Shown here one piece after another: positions 1 through 7,147 of a stretch of DNA of 15,272 nt. The number at the start of each line of letters is the position of its first letter. The stretch's first letter is position 1. The position numbers and the translations under genes were made by a program. A model generated the notes under the pieces. It worked only from the letters and a program-made list of their open reading frames with translations. It did not search any database and was not told the origin of the DNA. Source of the stretch: an uncultured Nitrospina sp. (GTDB lineage: Bacteria > Nitrospinota > Nitrospinia > Nitrospinales > VA-1); the NCBI GenBank assembly GCA_950072225.1, contig CATMOP010000007.1:1-15272 (forward strand). Reading direction: 5' to 3'.

Positions 1-266
1 CCAGAGGTAATTGTGAAAGTCACCGCCGTACCAAAGGCACTTTGGTCGTTGGTGATGGCGTTTAAGGTCAAACCGATCTGTGAGGCCATACCGGAAAGTG
101 AGGTGTGGCTCACTGCAATGAAGGTGTAGGACCCTGAATCCGACTGCCAATAAGGAGATACAACCCTACTACCATTGTCGAAAGCAAAAGCGTTTCCCGC
201 CAAAAGGGCCAGAAAAGCTAAAACTGCGATAAATTTTGAAAATCGCTTTGTCAGCTTGGTTTTCAT
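1..266 (-). CDS. Secreted protein of unknown function, N-terminal part only
   Basis: This reading frame is open from ATG at 264-266 to the window edge, giving 88 codons and no stop. The start is supported by an AGGAG ribosome binding site at 276-280, nine bases upstream. The N-terminus is a classical Sec signal peptide: basic residues in MKTKLTKRFSK, a hydrophobic core around residues 12-23, and an AFA cleavage site ending at residue 28. The mature part begins FDNGSRVVSPYW and is rich in Ser, Thr and Gly, as in beta-rich exported proteins. I do not recognise the family. No lipobox and no type IV prepilin motif is visible, so it is probably periplasmic, secreted or surface-exposed. It is transcribed divergently from the pilus block, so a link to pili is only positional. 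The export call is firm; the function is unknown. Confidence 0.8.
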   Translation of the reverse strand, partial: MKTKLTKRFSKFIAVLAFLALLAGNAFAFDNGSRVVSPYWQSDSGSYTFIAVSHTSLSGMASQIGLTLNAITNDQSAFGTAVTFTITS

Positions 267-355
267 TATACTTCTCTCCTATATATATACTTCAAATTGA
301 AATTGATATCTTATTTAGGAACAGCTCAAAACAAATTTTCCAGGCACCCCCTTTC

Positions 356-381
356 AAACCTCTAGGTTCACGAGGTTTTTT
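356..381 (+). terminator. Intrinsic terminator-like hairpin without an obvious upstream gene
   Basis: AAACCTC (356-362) pairs perfectly with GAGGTTT (372-378) around a nine-base loop, and T residues continue to 381. On the plus strand this is the standard layout of a Rho-independent terminator. There is no plus-strand gene between the divergent start at 266 and this site. It may end a small RNA or antisense transcript, or the match may be chance in AT-rich DNA. Confidence 0.4.
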
Positions 382-481
382 GAGTTTAAAATCGTCTATT
401 TTAAAGGAACTGGATAAAAGCCACAGCCCCTTGAACGCTTAATAGTATATAAAATTCAACTAAATAATGCTAGCACATCGA

Positions 482-514
482 TTTCAGGTGCCTCCTGAAA
501 CCCGGTGTTTTAGG
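482..514 (+). repeat. Three-part inverted repeat able to form alternative hairpins
   Basis: TTTCAGG (482-488) pairs with CCTGAAA (494-500) across a five-base loop. The same middle segment, CCTGAAAC (494-501), also pairs with GTTTTAGG (507-514) across another five-base loop, using one G-U wobble that works only in plus-strand RNA. The two hairpins exclude each other. The segment lies upstream of the predicted start of transcription of the pilus block, so it may be a DNA site rather than an RNA switch. Confidence 0.5.
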
Positions 515-703
515 CTTTATATGTTGAAAAACCCAAAAAACCTTTTTATTTACAATCGTTTAGAAAGTTTTTCTGTTAAATCCCTGGTTTTTGGGCAATA
601 TTCATCATAGCTCCTATCGGCTTTACGGGACCCATTCTTTAGAATTTTTCGGAATTTTTAACACTTTTAGGCCTTGCTCTTTGATTCTTTGTCGTTTAGC
701 CAG

Positions 704-732
704 TTGAGAAAGTTTTAGCCATTTGGTATAAT
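704..732 (+). promoter_or_regulatory. Sigma-70-type promoter for the pilus block
   Basis: TTGAGA at 704-709 matches the -35 consensus in five of six positions, and TATAAT at 727-732 is a perfect -10. The spacer is exactly 17 bases. Transcription would begin near 739-740, leaving a leader of about 37 bases before the first start codon at 776, or about 64 bases before the alternative start at 803. No other strong promoter is visible before the end of pilS. Confidence 0.75.
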
Positions 733-775
733 TTTTATTCGCTAATTTAAATAACTTTATAAAATTTAAAAACTT

Positions 776-1576
776 ATGAGCTTTTTGTGGGCCAGAGCCT
801 CGATGTCAAAAAAGTGGTGTGAGGTTGTAATTTGTTTGCTTGCATTTGTTTTTTCCACAGGTTGTGCTGCTACTGACCTGCAGGACAAGCCGGATGATAA
901 AATATCCCTAGCCCAAAAAAAATTCAAGGAAGCTTTGCAGGCAGGCTCATTGAACCAGCAGGACAAAATGGTGGCCTTGTTAAAAGAAGCTATTGAGCTG
1001 GATCCTGCCAATCCGAATTTCCATTTTTTTCTGGGAGGGGCGTATTTTTCTAAGAGGAATCTGGAAAGAGCAGAACAGGAGTATTTAATAAGCCTTAAAT
1101 TAAACAATAACTTAAAGGACTCTTACCGGCAGTTAGGTTTGCTCTACATGCAACAGGGGCACTGGGAAAAGGCTATCCAGTATTTTCGGGAAGACCTGGC
1201 ACGACCTGGAACCCGACAACCCCAACAGGTTTATAATTGGGTCGCGCTGTGTTTCTATAAACTGGGGAAAAAGAATGAAGCGGAAATCGAGTGGAAAAAA
1301 GCCCTTGAGATAAAAGATAATGCAAGGATTAGGCTTAATCTGGCGCTGGCTTATATTAATCAGGAGCGTTTCGATCGAGCTATGGAATCTTTGCAAAAGG
1401 CTCTGTCTCTCAAACCGCGTTTTTCTCGAGCCCATTTTGAGTTGGCACAATTATATTTAAGGGAAGAAAAAAAAGAACAGGCTTTGGATCATTTTCAAAA
1501 AATAATTCTTTATTCCCCCAGAGGGGAATTGGCCAAAAAATCCAAGGAATATATACAATTGGTTCGTCCAAATTAA
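776..1576 (+). CDS. TPR-repeat lipoprotein, PilF/PilW-like (type IV pilus biogenesis)
   Basis: The N-terminus is a lipoprotein signal with lipobox FSTGC, so Cys30 should be lipidated. The ATG at 803 (Met10) is the more natural start, because it gives a normal 21-residue signal beginning MSKKW; neither start has a good ribosome binding site. The rest is about six tetratricopeptide repeats between residues 46 and 250, with typical A-Y and A-L-x-L-x-P spacing (EAIELDPANP, KALSLKPRF). PilF/PilW proteins are outer-membrane TPR lipoproteins of this size that help the PilQ secretin assemble. In many proteobacteria their gene lies next to a rodZ-type gene, as here, with nine bases between. The TPR lipoprotein call is secure. 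The pilotin role is inferred from size, lipidation and synteny. Confidence 0.85.
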   Translation: MSFLWARASMSKKWCEVVICLLAFVFSTGCAATDLQDKPDDKISLAQKKFKEALQAGSLNQQDKMVALLKEAIELDPANPNFHFFLGGAYFSKRNLERAEQEYLISLKLNNNLKDSYRQLGLLYMQQGHWEKAIQYFREDLARPGTRQPQQVYNWVALCFYKLGKKNEAEIEWKKALEIKDNARIRLNLALAYINQERFDRAMESLQKALSLKPRFSRAHFELAQLYLREEKKEQALDHFQKIILYSPRGELAKKSKEYIQLVRPN

Positions 1577-1585
1577 ATAAAAATA

Positions 1586-2545
1586 ATGGTTGAAAATTTT
1601 GGCTCTTATTTAAAGCGTGAACGCGAATCAAGAGGGGTGCCTCTGGAAGAAATTTCCGGGGCCACCAAAATTCATATTCGTTTTCTTAAGGCTCTTGAAG
1701 AGAACTCCTTTGACCAGCTCCCGGGCGAGGTATTTATTAAGGGATATATTCGCTCCTATGCAAACATCATTGGCTCGGATGTTGAGGAAATACTCAATAT
1801 CTATGAAGAATCTGTGGGACTCAAAAATCAGGAAAATTTACCCCAAGAAAAACCTTCATTTAACACACAACCCAAAACTCTCTTGGCATATGGCCTGTTA
1901 ATTTTGGTAGTCACCTGCCTTTTGTTTGGTGTGGGATTCCTGATAAAAAATGGGATGGGGGATTCTTCAGGCAAATCGGAGGAAAAAAAAGGCCCATTGC
2001 TTAAAATGCAGGCTAAGGGTGCTAATCAGCAACCTTCAATAAGTTCCAGTTCCAATTTATCCGGAAAACAGCTGATGGAAGAAAATATTAATACTCAGGA
2101 AGCAGACTCTGCCCGCCTGGGGATTCCTGCACAAGAACTTTCGATTCCAATCAATCCTTCCGCACAACCTGCCAGAAAAGAAGACGTGGATGAGAAAAAA
2201 GCCTCATCTCCTCAAGAATCAGTCGCACTGACTACACAGGCCCCAAGTGGCTTACTGCCTGATTTGGATCCCCAAAATCCCGCAGGCATGGAAAAACTTT
2301 TAAAGCTTTCGATTCGGGTAAAAGAAATTTCCTGGTTTAATATGACCATCGATAATTTCAGGGAGGAGGATTTTATTCTCCCAGCTGGAACCGCGAAGAC
2401 TTTCTGGGGCAATGAAACGATTCGGTTGACGGTAGGCAATAAAACAGGAGTGGAATTATTTTTAAACGGCAAGGCCTTGGTTTTGCCGGAGAGTAAAGAC
2501 ACGGTAGTTAAAGACTTTTTTATTAATTCTAAACTGGTAGAGTGA
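1586..2545 (+). CDS. rodZ: RodZ-like HTH membrane protein (HTH_25 plus DUF4115)
   Basis: The protein has three parts. Residues 5-75 form a helix-turn-helix domain of the HTH_25 kind (GSYLKRERESRG, then LPGEVFIKGYIRSYA). A single membrane span lies at about 99-120. After a long low-complexity linker rich in Ser, Gln, Glu and Lys (about 125-235), a C-terminal DUF4115-type beta domain covers about 238-315 (WFNMTIDN, GNKTGVELFLNG). This is the RodZ layout: the cytoplasmic HTH contacts MreB and the periplasmic tail acts in cell elongation. In the pilF-rodZ arrangement some relatives also affect pilus assembly. The length of 319 residues is normal. The ATG follows the TPR gene by nine bases, without a strong ribosome binding site, and pilT begins only three bases after the stop. 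The domain call is strong; which cellular role dominates here is not visible. Confidence 0.88.
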   Translation: MVENFGSYLKRERESRGVPLEEISGATKIHIRFLKALEENSFDQLPGEVFIKGYIRSYANIIGSDVEEILNIYEESVGLKNQENLPQEKPSFNTQPKTLLAYGLLILVVTCLLFGVGFLIKNGMGDSSGKSEEKKGPLLKMQAKGANQQPSISSSSNLSGKQLMEENINTQEADSARLGIPAQELSIPINPSAQPARKEDVDEKKASSPQESVALTTQAPSGLLPDLDPQNPAGMEKLLKLSIRVKEISWFNMTIDNFREEDFILPAGTAKTFWGNETIRLTVGNKTGVELFLNGKALVLPESKDTVVKDFFINSKLVE

Positions 2546-2548
2546 ACC

Positions 2549-3622
2549 GTGGCTAAAATTGACGCCTTCTTCAAGCTTATGCATGACCAGGGAGCTTCAG
2601 ACCTGCATCTGATCTCAGGTTCCCAGCCTATACTCAGGGTCCATGGAGACATGGAACGGGTCAAATACAAAGCGCTGGAAAATGATGAACTGAAAGCCAT
2701 GCTGTATGAAATTGCCCCGGAAAATAAAATCAAGGTTTTTGAAGAAACCGGTGATGTGGATTTCGCCTATGAAATTCCCAATCTGGCCCGGTATCGGGCG
2801 AATTATTTTCAGCAGAAATGGGGTGTGGGAGCGGTGTTCAGGGAAATTCCGAGCACAATTCTGACTGCCGAGCAACTGGGTCTCCCCAAAGTCATCACCA
2901 AACTCTCCATGTTGCATAAGGGAATGGTCCTGGTTACCGGGCCCACGGGAAGTGGTAAATCCACAACACTTGCCGCCATGATGGACTACGTCAACAGAAA
3001 CAAAAAAAGCCATATTATTACCGTTGAAGACCCGGTTGAATTTGTTCATAAAAGCCAAAGCTGTATTGTGAATCACCGTGAAGTGGGAGTGCATACAAAA
3101 GGGTTCAAATCTGCCCTGCGCGGTGCTTTGCGGGAAGACCCGGATATCATACTCGTTGGTGAAATGCGGGATTTGGAAACCATTGAGCTGGCTTTGGAAG
3201 CCGCTTCCACGGGCCATTTGGTTTTTGGCACCCTTCATACCCAGAGCGCGGCAAAAACCGTTGACCGGATAATCGATGTGTTCCCGGCGCACCAGCAGTC
3301 GCAAATTCGCACCACCCTTTCTGAATCCTTGAAAGGAGTAGTAGCTCAGAACCTGTTCAAACGTATCGATAAAAAAGGCAGAATGGCAGTGTTGGAAGTC
3401 CTGGTAGTGACCCCAGCGGTTGCCAACCTGATTCGTGAGGGTAAAACTTTTCAAATTCCTTCGGCAATCCAGACGGGGAAAAAATATGGTATGCAGTCAT
3501 TGGACGATGCCATTCTCATAGCTTTGGAAGCGAAAAAAATCAGTCCGGAAGATGCATACGATAAGGCGATTGTTAAAGAGCGGTTTGTTCAGTTCCTAAG
3601 TACACCCCCAGAATTTTTATGA
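2549..3622 (+). CDS. pilT: Type IV pilus retraction ATPase PilT
   Basis: All hallmark motifs of a PilT hexameric ATPase are present: Walker A GPTGSGKST (131-139), Asp box ITVEDPVEFVH (157-167), Walker B DPDIILVGEMRD (197-208) and His box TGHLVFGTLHT (221-231). A PilT-type C-terminal segment NLIREGKTFQIPSAIQTG (293-310) follows; this region is needed for retraction in studied PilT proteins. The length of 357 residues is typical. PilT powers depolymerisation of the pilus at the cytoplasmic face of the PilC platform, driving twitching. The start is GTG, three bases after the rodZ stop; it preserves the usual N-terminal sequence, while the next ATG (2579) would remove ten residues. A second ATPase follows after seven bases. 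Confidence 0.96.
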   Translation: MAKIDAFFKLMHDQGASDLHLISGSQPILRVHGDMERVKYKALENDELKAMLYEIAPENKIKVFEETGDVDFAYEIPNLARYRANYFQQKWGVGAVFREIPSTILTAEQLGLPKVITKLSMLHKGMVLVTGPTGSGKSTTLAAMMDYVNRNKKSHIITVEDPVEFVHKSQSCIVNHREVGVHTKGFKSALRGALREDPDIILVGEMRDLETIELALEAASTGHLVFGTLHTQSAAKTVDRIIDVFPAHQQSQIRTTLSESLKGVVAQNLFKRIDKKGRMAVLEVLVVTPAVANLIREGKTFQIPSAIQTGKKYGMQSLDDAILIALEAKKISPEDAYDKAIVKERFVQFLSTPPEFL

Positions 3623-3629
3623 GTGACCT

Positions 3630-4799
3630 ATGAGAAAAGCTGAAATCGATCATATTTTAACCACCATGTTAGAAGCGTTCGGAAATATTTCCGATCTCAA
3701 TATCACGGTTGGCAAAGCTTGCCAGGTGGAGTCGTCCGGGCAATTGATGGCGGTTCCCATTGACCCCCCTATCGAGAAGCTCACGCCGTTCCAGGCAGAA
3801 ATACTTGCTCTGAACCTGGTCAACTCGGATAGAAGGCTGACAGAAATTTTAATCTCGCAAGGTTCCTGCGACTGTTCCTATTTTCTAGTGGGTAAAGCCC
3901 GGTTTCGCGTGAATATATTTTCACAGCGCGGAAATTATACTGTCGTATTGATAAAACTGGAAACAATACCATCCATTGACGACTTAAAGCTTCCGCCCCA
4001 GTTTGCCAAAGCTGCCGAAGAAAAAAATGGCCTTATCCTGGTCACGGGGGCGACCGGAAGTGGTAAATCCACCACACTTGCAGCTTTGTTGAATAAAATG
4101 AATGAAGAAAAATCCATCCACATCATCACCTTGGAAGATCCTGTGGAATTTGTGCACCCCCATAAAAAATCCACCTTCAACCAAAGGGAATTGGGAAGCG
4201 ATTTTGACGCGTTTTCCAGCGGGCTTCGGGCGGCCCTTCGCCAAAGACCCAAGGTTATTCTGGTTGGGGAAATGCGTGACCGGGAAACGGTTGAGATTGG
4301 CCTTAGCGCGGCGGAAACGGGTCATCTGGTTCTGAGCACTCTGCATACGGTCGATGCGGGGCAAACCATCAATCGCATCGTGGGCATGTTTTCCCAGGAA
4401 GAAGAGCAACAGATACGCAGACGTCTTGCAGACACTGTTCGCTGGATTATTTGCCAACGTTTGCTTCCCAAAGTAGGCGGGGGCCGGGTGGCCTTGCTTG
4501 AGATCATGACTTCTAATCTGCGGGTAAAAGACACCATCATTAATGGCGAGACAGAAGATAAAACTTTTTACGAAATTATCACCAACGGCGATGCATACGG
4601 TATGTGGACCTTCGATCAGCATATACTGAAACTGTATCAGGAAGGTCTCATCACAGAAGAAACCGCCATGGCATATGCTTCTCGCAAGGCTGTGGTAGGC
4701 CGGGGTATTGATACCCTCAAATCGGCTAAAGGGGAGAAGACTGCAGATATTGATGAGCTAAACATGGACGATGAGTATGAAGCCCAAGTTAAGAAATAA
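3630..4799 (+). CDS. Second PilT/PilU-family retraction-type ATPase
   Basis: This is a divergent paralogue of the preceding pilT. Walker A is GATGSGKST (140-148), the Asp box is ITLEDPVEFVH (166-176), Walker B is VILVGEMRDRET (209-220) and the His box is TGHLVLSTLHT (230-240). The residues before Walker B are RPK instead of the DPD seen in pilT; the catalytic Glu213 is kept, so it should still bind and hydrolyse ATP. The region matching the PilT retraction segment reads TIINGETEDKTFYEIITNG (302-320) and is clearly different. A charged tail of about 25 residues ends the protein. PilU-type ATPases assist PilT in retraction under load, and that is the likeliest role. The N-terminal half (residues 1-110) is weakly conserved. 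The ATPase class is certain, the exact subfamily less so. Confidence 0.9.
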   Translation: MRKAEIDHILTTMLEAFGNISDLNITVGKACQVESSGQLMAVPIDPPIEKLTPFQAEILALNLVNSDRRLTEILISQGSCDCSYFLVGKARFRVNIFSQRGNYTVVLIKLETIPSIDDLKLPPQFAKAAEEKNGLILVTGATGSGKSTTLAALLNKMNEEKSIHIITLEDPVEFVHPHKKSTFNQRELGSDFDAFSSGLRAALRQRPKVILVGEMRDRETVEIGLSAAETGHLVLSTLHTVDAGQTINRIVGMFSQEEEQQIRRRLADTVRWIICQRLLPKVGGGRVALLEIMTSNLRVKDTIINGETEDKTFYEIITNGDAYGMWTFDQHILKLYQEGLITEETAMAYASRKAVVGRGIDTLKSAKGEKTADIDELNMDDEYEAQVKK

Positions 4800-4815
4800 G
4801 AAAGGGTAAACCAAG

Positions 4816-5478
4816 ATGCAAGTTACGTGTAATGCGTGCCAGCGGTCGATGAATATTCTGGATGAGAAACTGCCGAAGGACCAGGCTTTCTCTATCACCT
4901 GCCCGGGTTGCAAAAATAAAATCAAGGTAGATCAGCACCTGAAAACCCCAGACCCACCCACACCACCCCAACAAGAAGAGGCCTTGGATACGGCGGGCAT
5001 GGCCGTGGACCAGGAAGAATTTGAAGATGATGAATTGGTTATTTATGATGAAAACGACCAGTTGGCGCTGATATTAGACGAAACTAATCAATCTGCCTGG
5101 ACTCAAGCGCTGGAAAGCAGGGATTATAAAATTCAATACGCAAAATCGCCGGAACACGCGGTCCATAAAATGAAGTTTACACACTTCCATTTTATTGCTC
5201 TGCATGAAAATTACGGAAATAAGGACCTGGATAACAACACTGTATATAAAACCCTGATTGAATTGCCCATGGTGACCCGCAGGAACATTTTTGTCGCGTT
5301 GATAGGCAAGAATTTTAAGACCCTGAAAAACATGCAGGCCTTCCAAAAAAGCGTTAATGTCGTGATCAACGAAAAAGACATAAATAAGCTGGAGGATGTG
5401 TTAAAGAAATCCATTTCAGAAATTGAGATTTTTTACAAGGTATTCAAAGAAACTCTTCAATCTATGGGGAAAGCATGA
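4816..5478 (+). CDS. Zinc-ribbon protein with a degenerate receiver-like domain
   Basis: The N-terminus carries a four-cysteine zinc ribbon of the MJ0042 kind: Cys5-x2-Cys8 and Cys29-x2-Cys32 (VTCNACQRS, ITCPGCKNK). A proline-rich and acidic linker (about 42-78) follows. Residues 82-205 alternate strands and helices in the order of a response-regulator receiver: LALILDETN, FHFIALHEN, NIFVALIGKN, VNVVINEKD. The position expected for the phospho-acceptor Asp appears to be occupied by Leu-His (129-130), so it should not be phosphorylated in the usual way. It sits 16 bases after the second PilT-type ATPase and its stop overlaps the next start (ATGA), so translation is probably coupled. I do not recognise a named family. 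A regulatory or adaptor role in pilus motor control is inferred from context. The cysteine motif is seen directly; the receiver fold is pattern-based. Confidence 0.7.
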   Translation: MQVTCNACQRSMNILDEKLPKDQAFSITCPGCKNKIKVDQHLKTPDPPTPPQQEEALDTAGMAVDQEEFEDDELVIYDENDQLALILDETNQSAWTQALESRDYKIQYAKSPEHAVHKMKFTHFHFIALHENYGNKDLDNNTVYKTLIELPMVTRRNIFVALIGKNFKTLKNMQAFQKSVNVVINEKDINKLEDVLKKSISEIEIFYKVFKETLQSMGKA

Positions 5479-5899
5479 GCCTGCAAGACACCCCAATTCA
5501 CCAACACTTTGCCGATGGCAATACCATTATCACCGAAGGGATTATGAGCAATAATGCCTACGTGATTCTCAAAGGCAAGGTTCGTATTACCAAGAAAATT
5601 GATAAAAAATCATATCCGTAGGGACTCTCAAGGAGGGAGAAGTTTTCGGAGAGATGGGCCTGATCTCAGAAACCGTGCGGAGCGCTAACATAACCGCCAT
5701 AGGCGATGTGACAGTTGGTGTGATAGATAAAGAACTTTTTGATAAAGCTATGAATGAATTTCCGGATGGTATGAAACCTATTATCCTGGCATTGGTGGAA
5801 CGATTGCGGCGAACTACCCATTTACTGACACGCATTGGACTGGAGCTTGAAAACACAAAAACTCAAATTAATTCCTATACTTTAAAACAACAGGAATAA
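5475..5899 (+). pseudogene. Cyclic-nucleotide-binding domain protein, broken by a one-base frameshift
   Basis: The frame begins at the ATG overlapping the previous stop and runs into TAG at 5619-5621 after 48 codons. The rest of the domain continues without a break in another frame (open from 5606) to TAA at 5897-5899. Adding one A to the A6 run at 5604-5609 joins the two into a 141-residue protein in which KKIDKKIISVGTLKEGE reads smoothly. That product is one cNMP-binding domain: GKVRIT (34-39), then the phosphate cassette FGEMGLISETVRSANITA (58-75) with the conserved Glu and Arg, then a helical tail. There is no DNA-binding domain, so it would act by protein contact. The intact second half suggests a sequencing error in a homopolymer, a very recent mutation, or less likely programmed slippage. 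If functional, it would let cAMP or another cyclic nucleotide act on the neighbouring pilus machinery. Confidence 0.85.
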
Positions 5900-5911
5900 C
5901 CGAGGTCAATT

Positions 5912-7111
5912 ATGCCTACTTTTACCTACAAATCTCGGGTCCGGGGCAAAATAAAAACCGGGCAAGTGGAAGCGGAAGACGAAAAAGCTGCAGTCTCTAA
6001 ACTGAAATCGCAGAACATCCGCGTTACCACCATTAAGAAAAAAGCGGGTGAAAGTGCTTTATTTGGACCTAAAGTCCATAAAATCACCACCCGCGATGTG
6101 GTCATTTTTACCCGTCAGTTTTCCACCATGGTCGATGCGGGGCTTCCTCTGGTCCAATGCTTGGATATTCTTGGGAAACAGTCGGACAATCCAACATTTG
6201 GGGCAACTATTTTAAAGGTTAAGAGAAATATCGAAACCGGAAGTAACCTGTCGGAATCCATGAAAAAATTTCCAAAGGTCTGGGACTCGCTTTACTGCAA
6301 CTTGGTCGAAGCGGGAGAAGTGGGCGGAATCCTGGACATCATTCTCAGGCGTCTGGCAGCGTATATTGAAAAAGCGGAATCGTTAAAGAAGAAAGTAAAA
6401 GCTGCAATGGTTTATCCGGGAGCCATTATGACGGTAGCTTTTGTTGTCGTAGCGTTTTTAATGGTCTTTGTTATCCCATCGTTTGCCGCAGTGTTTGCAG
6501 GGGGAGGCCAGGAACTACCGGGACCCACAAAGATCGTTATGGGTGTCAGCGACTTCTTCAGGGACCAGTGGTGGGTCATGATAGGCGGCGCGGTCGGTTT
6601 TATCTTTACCTTTAAAAAAGTTTACGCCACCGAACGGGGAAATATTGAAATAGATCGGATTGCTTTAAAGCTCCCTGTGTTTGGAGTTTTAATTCAAAAG
6701 GTTTCGGTAGCAAAATTTTCGCGGACACTGGGAACCCTGCTTTCAAGCGGAGTACCTTTGATCGAAGCTTTGGATATTTGCGCGCGGACGTCGGGAAATA
6801 AAATCGTGGAAATTGCCGTGTTCAAGACCATTCAGGCCATCAAAGAGGGTGAAACCATTGCCGCTCCCCTTTCGCGAGAAGCTGTTTTTCCTCCCATGGT
6901 CATTCAAATGATTGATGTTGGAGAGGCCTCGGGCTCTTTGGATAAAATGCTGTCCAAAATCGCAGACTTCTACGATGAAGAAGTTGATGCTGCGGTTGAT
7001 GGTCTAACGGCCCTGATGGAACCCATGCTCATGGTCTTCCTGGGGTGTATAGTCGGATTCATTGTAGTTGCCATGTACTTACCTATATTCAAAATGGGAG
7101 ACGCTGTTTAA
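5912..7111 (+). CDS. pilC: Type IV pilus inner-membrane platform protein PilC
   Basis: PilC is the polytopic platform on which PilB and PilT act to assemble or remove pilins. The protein has the family length (399 residues) and starts with the usual MPTFTYKSRVRGKIKTG. Two T2SSF (GspF-type) repeats follow, at about 67-190 and 268-391. Each contains the recurring pattern FSTMVDAGLPL or LGTLLSSGVPL, then VEAGEVGG or IDVGEASG. Membrane spans lie at about 172-194, 221-236 and 371-391. A GAGG ribosome binding site at 5902-5905 lies six bases before the ATG, one of the clearest in the block. It is 12 bases after the broken cNMP gene and 36 bases before pilS. No pilB precedes it, unlike the common pilB-pilT-pilC order. 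Confidence 0.96.
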   Translation: MPTFTYKSRVRGKIKTGQVEAEDEKAAVSKLKSQNIRVTTIKKKAGESALFGPKVHKITTRDVVIFTRQFSTMVDAGLPLVQCLDILGKQSDNPTFGATILKVKRNIETGSNLSESMKKFPKVWDSLYCNLVEAGEVGGILDIILRRLAAYIEKAESLKKKVKAAMVYPGAIMTVAFVVVAFLMVFVIPSFAAVFAGGGQELPGPTKIVMGVSDFFRDQWWVMIGGAVGFIFTFKKVYATERGNIEIDRIALKLPVFGVLIQKVSVAKFSRTLGTLLSSGVPLIEALDICARTSGNKIVEIAVFKTIQAIKEGETIAAPLSREAVFPPMVIQMIDVGEASGSLDKMLSKIADFYDEEVDAAVDGLTALMEPMLMVFLGCIVGFIVVAMYLPIFKMGDAV

Positions 7112-7129
7112 ACGAAGATTGACTTCGTT
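7111..7129 (+). repeat. Short hairpin between pilC and pilS
   Basis: AACGAAG (7111-7117) and CTTCGTT (7123-7129) are perfect inverse complements around a five-base loop. The hairpin begins on the last base of the pilC stop codon. No T-run follows, so it is not a standard terminator. It could attenuate, or stabilise the upstream message. Confidence 0.5.
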
Positions 7130-7147
7130 GGCGGATCCGGCCGCGCT

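Larger units (their letters stand above)
267..775. other. Divergent intergenic region, AT-rich
   Basis: These 509 bases separate the leftward secreted-protein gene from the rightward pilus block. I see no convincing gene: a 68-codon frame at 236-442 overlaps the signal-peptide gene and resembles nothing known. The region holds a terminator-like hairpin (356-381), a three-part inverted repeat (482-514) and a sigma-70-type promoter (704-732). A TATACT match on the minus strand at about 445-450 could be the -10 of the secreted-protein gene, but no good -35 accompanies it. Confidence 0.7.

Noticed and set aside
2615..3454. A 279-codon minus-strand frame opposite pilT
   Set aside because: pilT on the other strand carries every ATPase motif; the reverse frame shows none and no ribosome binding site.
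5601..5621. Programmed -1 frameshift site in the cNMP gene
   Set aside because: The codons GAT AAA AAA TCA do not make a standard X-XXY-YYZ slippery site and the run of six A is short; a missing base is the simpler explanation.
7131..7147. GGATCCGGCCGCGC run before pilS, resembling a cloning linker
   Set aside because: It is a chance BamHI/EagI-like string in an ordinary intergenic gap; no vector sequence adjoins it.
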